From NCBI GenBank assembly GCA_019633425.1, contig WSUB01000083.1:69653-133652 (forward strand): 64,000 bases of DNA. Direction: 5' to 3'. Each line of letters starts with the position of its first letter. Positions within the stretch are counted from its first letter, which is position 1. The translations under genes and the position numbers were made by a program. Below the pieces are notes generated by a model. The model did not search any database. It saw nothing but the letters and a program-made list of their open reading frames with translations, and was not told where the DNA came from. Source of the stretch: Tulasnella sp. 424 (lineage: Eukaryota; Basidiomycota; Agaricomycetes; Cantharellales; Tulasnellaceae). This document shows, one piece after another, positions 57,729 to 64,000 of this stretch.

Positions 57729-59163
57729 ATGCAGCAAAACTTCATGGACACTCGCGAGGATCCCCTCAGCCTCGACAGGATCAGGAATGTGCTTATTCGA
57801 CTCGAAGACACCATCATCTTTGGGATAATAGAACGCGCTCAGTTCGCGCTCAATCCGCGCATCTACCAACGCGGCGCTTTCAAAGAGCTGACCGATACGG
57901 GGTTCAATGGTAGCTGGCTCGAATGGTTCCTTAAGGAAATTGAGACATTTCATGGTCAGTCCGGTTTTCAATACCCCATCGACCAAGGCATTGACGCTCT
58001 GGTCTTGATTCATCCTCTGTAGCGAAAGCAAGACGATACACCAGGTGAGCGGCAAGTAGTGTCAAGTCGCCTTGATTAGCGAAGCTAACTGTCGTGTGCT
58101 GCAGTCCTGATGAATATCCGTTCACCAAGGACTTACCGCCGCCTCTTCTACCAGCCCTCAACTTCCCCAAGATCCTTTACCAACACCCGAACTGCGTCGA
58201 TCTAAACGTTAACCCTTCTATCCTGTCATTCTATACTCGAACCGTTGCTCCAAGAATAACCCACCGAGCAACACTCGAGCTTGCTGCGCGAAATCGCGCG
58301 AAGGGCATCATCGGTGACGAGGAGTACGAGGATGATGGCAACTACGGTTCTGCAGCTACCATCGATGTTGAACTTCTCCACGCCATAAGCAAGCGCGTTC
58401 ACTATGGTACGTGTTCAGAACTACTGTGACTCTCTCGGAGTGCTCTCATGGGCGGCGCACACGCGCTGCCGCACCGCGCCCTAATCTCGATCCCATCGTT
58501 CTGCCTTCTTGTTACTTCTGCCGCGATCGGTCCGTCGGCTCACTTTGCTGATCTTCCCTTTCTCTTGAAACCACCAGGTAAATTCGTCTCAGAATCGAAA
58601 TTCCAATCCAATCCTGCGGCTTTCGTCCCGCACATTCTCCGAAAGGACCGAAACGCTCTTGGTGATTTGATCACTAAGCCCGCGGTAGAACGAGCGGTAT
58701 TAAACCGGCTGGGGAAGAAAGCTTCCCACTACGGTGCCGATATCGGCATGGATGGAGAGATCAAGAAGAGTCCCAAACCAGTGCCGAGGAGGAGGATTTC
58801 CACTAGCCGGAGCCCGCAGGTTGACCTTCAGGCGAGGGACTTGCCGAAAGCGGATTCTCCGCTTAGCACAGCAGGGACGCTGGTTGACGAAGACGTGGAG
58901 GAACACCCAGAATGGAAGATCGACGTCGAAGAAGTGAAGAACTTGTATGAAAAGTGGATCATTCCTTTGACGAAGGAGGTAGAGGTAAGGGAGTTTGACT
59001 GCGCGACAGCGATTGGCCTCTCTAACTGAAGTTAATTTAGGTTGAATATCTCATACATCGTCTAGATGGAATGACCGAGGAGCAGATAAGTGCGCTGCAA
59101 CACCAAGGGGATGCCCAGTCTACCGAGACCTCGCTACGCCCACCAACAATCACGACAAACTAG
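57729..59163 (+). CDS. ARO7: Chorismate mutase (359 aa)
   Basis: Converts chorismate to prephenate for phenylalanine and tyrosine. The exons are 57729-57954, 58023-58044 (22 nt), 58105-58406, 58578-58984 and 59041-59163, and all phases close. Motifs of the AroQ eukaryotic type are [36 protein letters not shown] (restored only by including the 22-nt exon), [56 protein letters not shown] and [15 protein letters not shown]. About 60-70 residues more than usual sit between GADIG and the last helices (Pro/Arg/Ser-rich, then acidic), which also makes it about 100 residues longer than yeast Aro7. The frame is open to a TTG upstream, and I use the first ATG. Confidence 0.93.
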
Positions 59164-59390
59164 GCTGCGTACCGTACTCAACGTTGTCGTTTAGTTCTTG
59201 TAAAGTTTCTGTAAATTGTTCTGTATTAGTTACAGTGTGTTGTATTGCATCCGTTCGTGCCTGCTGGGGTGTAAGGCGTTCAAGCCGTGGGTGCACGTGC
59301 GTTCATACCGGGCCGAACAAGGTGCGTCCTCCGAGGCGCGTAAATCTTGACTCTCAACTACCACCACCACTTGCACATCCGAAACCGGAC

Positions 59391-60853
59391 ATGATCACTT
59401 TGACGTTGGTATGAATGACACTCCAAGACGCACAATGATCTCTCTAGTGACGAGTTCTTGGACAGGTCCGACACGGCGAAAGTACAGATAACCTGGTGAG
59501 CGTCCCTCTAGGCCTGAATAATCGCTCGCTGGAGTTCTGATCGGCCCGAACTTTGTTTAGAAAGGAATCTGGGCAGGTACGAGCGCTTCTCGAGAAGTTG
59601 ATGGAGTTCAGCTCAACATCTTCATGGCTAAGGCTGGAAGGACGCACCACTCTCAAACCATGGTACGTCATCACGGATCCTTTGTTACGCCCTCCTAACA
59701 TAAAACTTCGTGATGGACCTCCCAGGCCTCAACGTACGTATAAGCACCCTGCACGGGGGAAGATTCTTGCTAAATTCAGTCCTGGACCGCGTTTTGGTCC
59801 TGGTTAGCAAGCCAAAGCAGTAGGCGAATACTTCGCAAAGTACCCCATCGCCGCGATCTTTGCTTCACCACTCAAACGCGCCTTGACAACCGCTCAACAA
59901 ATTGAAAAGCAAAACCAATCGAAACCTCCACTTACTATCACTCCTTTGATTCGCGAACAGCATTTTGGTGAAGCCGAGGGCAACCCCTGGGCTCCCGCCA
60001 TCACGCCGGATCCAAAGGGGACAAAGGGCCCAAATGACCCTAATGCGACTGGTCGGCTGGGAGTGATCGATCCCAAGACAAACAAGAAAGTATACCCTGT
60101 ACAGCCTGGTCGGTCTGCCAAATTCCCCGCTGGTGAAAGCCAGGACGACGTTGCGGAGCGAACGGGAGAGGCATTCGATGAATTCGTGATGCCTTTTGTG
60201 CGAGATAGTGTTGGGAAGCCGGTTGGAGAAGTCAACGTGTTCTTCGTAAGCCACGGGATCGCCATCAGCGAGGGTATCGGCGCTATATTCTCTCGAGCGG
60301 TTAACGGGAGAGGCGTGGACCCTGATACATGGCGTGGGCTACATAATACCGCGTGGTCGAGAGTGGTCATCGGTATGGAGGTATGTGGGACTCGTCGTTC
60401 GAATATATACACCTTGATAAACTGACTAACGTACCGTTCTCTCAAGGGAGAGAAGCTTGAGTACAATGGGGAGGAACTCCATATTGAAGTGGGAGGCTCC
60501 CATGATGAGGATGAAGGAGAAAAGCTTGCTAATGCGGTGGAGTCCGCGAATCCCCCAACTCCGGAGGTTGAAAAGCGCGAGCCGAGAAAGAAGGAAATAG
60601 TGGCAAAGGTGGTCGCTGTGAACCAATACTCCCATCTTGATGGTGTTGTAAGTGTTAGCGCGTATTCCTGGCATACGTCTATCCATGCTTACTGAATGTA
60701 TCACAGGTCCGCGAGAAAGGTGGGATCGGGAGCATGGCGCACGACGACACTCAGAAAGCCATCACCGACTTCTTTGGAGGTGGAGGGAAGTCAAAAGATA
60801 ATAAGGAGAAAGATGCAATGGATGTTGATACGTCAAACAGTAGTAACCTGTGA
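59391..60853 (+). CDS. Histidine-phosphatase (phosphoglycerate-mutase-like) protein (340 aa)
   Basis: Phosphohydrolase of the histidine phosphatase superfamily. Eight exons: 59391-59408, 59466-59495, 59561-59576, 59633-59662, 59726-59733 (8 nt), 59808-60380, 60447-60647 and 60707-60853. The first five exons total only 102 nt but together spell MITLTLVRHGESTDNLKG..GWKDAPLSNHGLNQAKA, the family signature with catalytic R8-H9-G10. The second catalytic histidine is H183 (FFVSHG). ASPLKRALTTAQQI holds a further conserved Arg. The C-terminus is acidic and polar. The substrate is not predictable. It lies 228 bp after chorismate mutase. Confidence 0.88.
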
Positions 60854-61152
60854 AATAGCTTGACTACTCCTGTAATAGAAAGCTCCACCTGAAAAAATAG
60901 AAGAAACACAGAACGATCGAGCTGCATCATTGAGAGCGAGGTTTGTGCAGGATGATCTTCCCGTTCTCGACACATTAGTTGCTGGGACTACGACTGCATA
61001 ATTAGAAGCAGCTGGCCAGGGAGTGCAGGAATCGCCGAGAGAATATGTTCAAACTATCAACAAGAAAATAATAGCTGCGGGAGTGACGACGTAAGACAGG
61101 GTTAGTAGCCACATCCACAAAGAGCAGCAAGACCACACTCACAATTAATACC
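60854..61152. other. Convergent intergenic region
   Basis: Short 3'-to-3' gap; no feature seen. Confidence 0.6.
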
Positions 61153-62637
61153 TCACCATCTCCCGACTCTGGCACTCTCATAAGCCTCCTCATCAAAGTC
61201 CTCCCACCTCCACTCATTGCGTTCGGGTAGACCAGTCCACCATGCTTCAAAGTCCACCCCATCATCGCATAGGTCGATCCCATTTATCTTTCCTCTGCAC
61301 GTGCCATCCTTCAAGAACTTGATGTATCCTGACTGTTCCGGTCTCGGAGGCAAAACGGGTCCATCCTCCTCTTGACCGACCCACTCAAACGTAGCGTAAG
61401 CCCCATCAGGCCGTCCTTCCAGGGTCTTCGAGCGAAAGCTACCATGAAGGATTCCCAGTTCGAAATCTCCCGCGATGTGCGTTCGTCCGTTGGTCCTGAC
61501 GATGTTGAAAGTGTAACGCCTGGTCAGATGATCGTTGTGTCCCCATTGGCCGTAAATATAGGGGCAGGAAACGACCCAAGAGCCCGCGATAAAGTCGGTT
61601 CCTGGAGGTGGAACTGCGTGATCTCTCGGCGGTAGGTCCTCGGGATCGTAGTCCACATATTCTTCGCCTCCCATCCTATAATCTCCGTCATCATCGTACT
61701 GGTTCGAATCACTTGGACCGCCAAAGTCGTATTCGTATATCTCGGTGGGCCAAGATGACGTTGGAGTAGGAGCCACATCGACTGGAGGTTTGGGTTTGGG
61801 TGCCTTTTGTGCCCGGGGCCGCTTAGCGGGCGATGATCCTTGCTTGCCGGTCGCGTCTTGACTGGCGAACGCTTCATCAGCAGTCCTCTTAGCCTTCCCT
61901 TTTCCCTTGGTGCCCTGTGGCTCCGCCTTTGGCGCAGGCTTGGGCTTCTTCGAAGATGTTCCTGTCGCGGAATTTGACGTCCCGACTAATGCCTTAGCTT
62001 TTGGCGGCTTCAGGCTGGGAGTGGGCTTTGGGGCCTTTTCGACGGTAGGTTTGGGCATTTTCGCAGGCTTTTCGGTAGTAGGTTTTGCTGTTGCCTTCTG
62101 AGAAGGTTTGGGTGGTTTCTCTGTAGGCTTCGACGCCTTCTCCGCAGGTTTCAACGCCTTGTCTGCAGGTTTCGGCGCCTTTGCAGCTGCAGTACTGGGT
62201 CCGGCACCAGTCTTCTCCAGAACCTCCTTATTCAGCTTTTTGAACTCCCTATTTGACTTGTTCTCCAAGTCCTTGATCTTGTTGGGGAGGGCCAGAGAGT
62301 TCGATTTGATTGCCCCTTCCAATAACGCCCTGATGGTTGGGATGCTGGCCGTCTTTGGACAGGGTAACTCATAGAAGAGGGCCTGGGCGGTCCACCATGC
62401 TTTAGGTCTAGTGAGAAGCTACCAAATTTTAGCATGATCTTGATGCCATGCGGTCCAAACTGACCTCGCACGATCTCCAATAGCCTCTCCAGTGGCAGTC
62501 GGCATCAAAAGGACTCGAAGGGCCTCTGGTTTCTCTCTCGGATGGCCTTCGTAGAGCAAACCGCTCCCAATGCAGGTGAATTTTCCATCAATGTTGGAGA
62601 GAGGCGGTATCACGACTGGGTCGGCTGCTTTAGGCAT
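61153..62637 (-). CDS. Lys/Pro-rich protein with uncharacterised C-terminal domain (475 aa)
   Basis: Not recognised. The exons are 62465-62637 and 61153-62407, with a 57-nt intron in phase 2. The N-terminal 110 residues look folded (PEALRVLLMPTATGEAIGD, KAWWTAQALFYELPCPKT). Residues from about 145 to 270 are repeats of KP with Ala, Ser, Thr or Glu (KPAEKASKPTEKPPKPSQK), histone-H1-like in composition and followed by KGKGKAKR, suggesting nuclear or DNA-associated location. The C-terminal 150 residues form a compact Trp/Gly-rich region (GSWVVSCPYIYGQWG, GDFELGILHGSFRS, AYATFEWVGQEEDGP, FEAWWTGLPERNEWRW). I know no named domain for it. Confidence 0.75.
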
Positions 62638-62837
62638 ATTGTCGCGGGGGGGTAAAAGAGGAACCGGGCGTGGTTTGGTCTCCGACGCAGCGCGCCAACC
62701 AACCGCGGGAAGGCAGCATGTGCCCAGAATACTGTGACCTCACCGTTAACCAGTTGGCCAGCTATTTTGGAGGCTATATAAAGCACAAGACGGAAAACGA
62801 GAGATGTTCCAAATAACACAGTAAGATATTTTCCCTT

Positions 62838-64000
62838 CTACCACCGTTTTGTCTTTCTGATTCTGGCTTCCTTCTCCGCTTTGGGCATCTTCGTCTTCCG
62901 CTTCTCTCGAGCTGCCTCCTTTTGAAGCCTTTGTCTCTCCTGAATATCGAAGGAAGCGGGTTCAGTAAAGGTTGTATCCAACACGGAAGACCGCCACCTA
63001 CCTTCTTCGCCTCTTTGTCCTCACCGCGTCGGCCTGTAGGGGCTTTCTTTGGCAGCATCTCACCGCCCTCCTCTTCTTCCCCCTCTTCTTCCTCTCCTTC
63101 TTCTTCTTCACTCTGGCTGCCCCTTTCACTATGTTCGTCGTACTCCTCGTCCCTGGCTTCATCAACCGGAGCTCCTCCTACGCCACCCTTTGCCGTTTCG
63201 TCCCTGCGAGCGTCTTTGGCAGACCTCGCTGTAACTCCAATAACACCGTCGTAGATCAGGGACTTGCCCTCTCCTCGGCGCAAAATCTCGGCATCCCTCT
63301 CTGGATCTACGACCTCATTAAGCGTACGAGGGATATACGAAGAACGGAATACGGCATCTTCCTGAGCGTGGTCGATTGTCAAATTGGTCCTGGAGGAACG
63401 GTTCTCCTCGGACTCATTCGATGCTGAAGGCATTGTACGACTCTCCAGGAGCCAGCTCTCTAATCTCTTCTCTAGACCCTTCTGTCCCAGGGTCTTGGCG
63501 TACTTTGGGTCCTCGGTTTCTGGCGTCGACTCTTTCAAATCCACCTCTGTCGCCTGGTTCCCGGCCGCCGTGACTTGCCCGTCAGACTCAGCCAAGGGTA
63601 TCAACGTCGGAATCTCTTCCTCTTCCACCTCTCCAAGACCTAAAGCCTCGTCACTTGACACAACGAAATCGAAACTCCTCCGCAAACCTAGCGTTTGGAC
63701 GCCCCTCTTCTTGAACCACGCGTCAACGTTGGTTAAATCTGTCCGCAAAAACTCCAATGCATGTGGGTGATCCTGTTCCACGGACTGCGAAACGTCGATC
63801 ATGTACAAATGAGAGCGGTGGAATAGGATGTTGTACTCGGAGAGATCCGCATGGACGAGACGGCATACGTGGTAGAGGATGCGGACGTTGATGAGGAGCT
63901 CCGCATACAGCGACGGGAGAAGGTCTGAAGGAACATCTGCATCCTTTAGACGAGGAGAAGCCCTAAAGGTGGCTTGTCGCTTAGCATGTCCAGTAACTCA
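62838..64000 (-). CDS. RIO1: RIO1-type protein kinase, 3' part (cut by window edge)
   Basis: Atypical kinase/ATPase for 40S ribosome maturation. The visible exons are 62838-62939 and 63003-63962; the 5' part lies beyond the right edge. The sequence begins in the kinase C-lobe with ASPRLKDA, then YHVCRLVHADLSEYNILFH (catalytic Asp and Asn) and YMIDVSQSVEQDHPHA (the DFG-equivalent metal-binding Asp). FLRTDLTNVDAWFKKRG is typical of Rio1. The tail has a run of Glu (EEEEGEEEEGEEEEGGE) and a basic end (EKRKTKMPKAEKEARIRKTK) restored by splicing the 63-nt intron 62940-63002. Confidence 0.92.

Overview
This window is nuclear DNA of a basidiomycete fungus, probably an agaricomycete. The genes are split by many short introns (mostly 53-85 nt, GT..AG, often with a CTNAY-like branch site), there are no operons, and a family of F-box/leucine-rich proteins is expanded. 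I cannot name the species. Exon-intron models were built by hand by finding donors and acceptors that restore the reading frame and known protein motifs; the joins I checked are given.

Left part (1-22 kb): an F-box gene on the minus strand, a long gene-free stretch, a four-exon gene for a Pho85-type (Pcl-like) cyclin, and about 4 kb of scrambled copies of that gene's own 3' end, including a near-perfect inverted repeat. A large RhoGAP gene and a conserved-looking gene of unknown function on the minus strand follow.

Middle (22-44.5 kb): an accessory region. Two diverged copies of a segment of about 3.5-4 kb each carry non-coding repeat sequence plus a decayed F-box gene. Next comes a tandem array of F-box genes: three close paralogues, one intact gene of a second type, a remnant of that second type, and an insertion carrying a MITE-like element with terminal inverted repeats and a TA target duplication.

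Right part (44.5-64 kb): mostly housekeeping genes. They are a two-AN1-finger protein, mitochondrial dihydroxy-acid dehydratase (valine/isoleucine synthesis), another F-box gene, an Eaf7/MRGBP-type NuA4 subunit, two tandemly duplicated aldo-keto reductases, chorismate mutase (phenylalanine/tyrosine synthesis), a histidine-phosphatase protein, a lysine/proline-rich protein of unknown function, and the 3' part of a RIO1 kinase that runs off the right edge.

The points most worth a second look are the cyclin-derived inverted repeat (a possible hairpin RNA source), the F-box array with its repeated partial duplication and paired 3' indels, the very small exons (8, 15 and 22 nt), and an Eaf7 gene whose three introns are all stop-free multiples of three. 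No tRNA, rRNA, CRISPR array or virus was seen.
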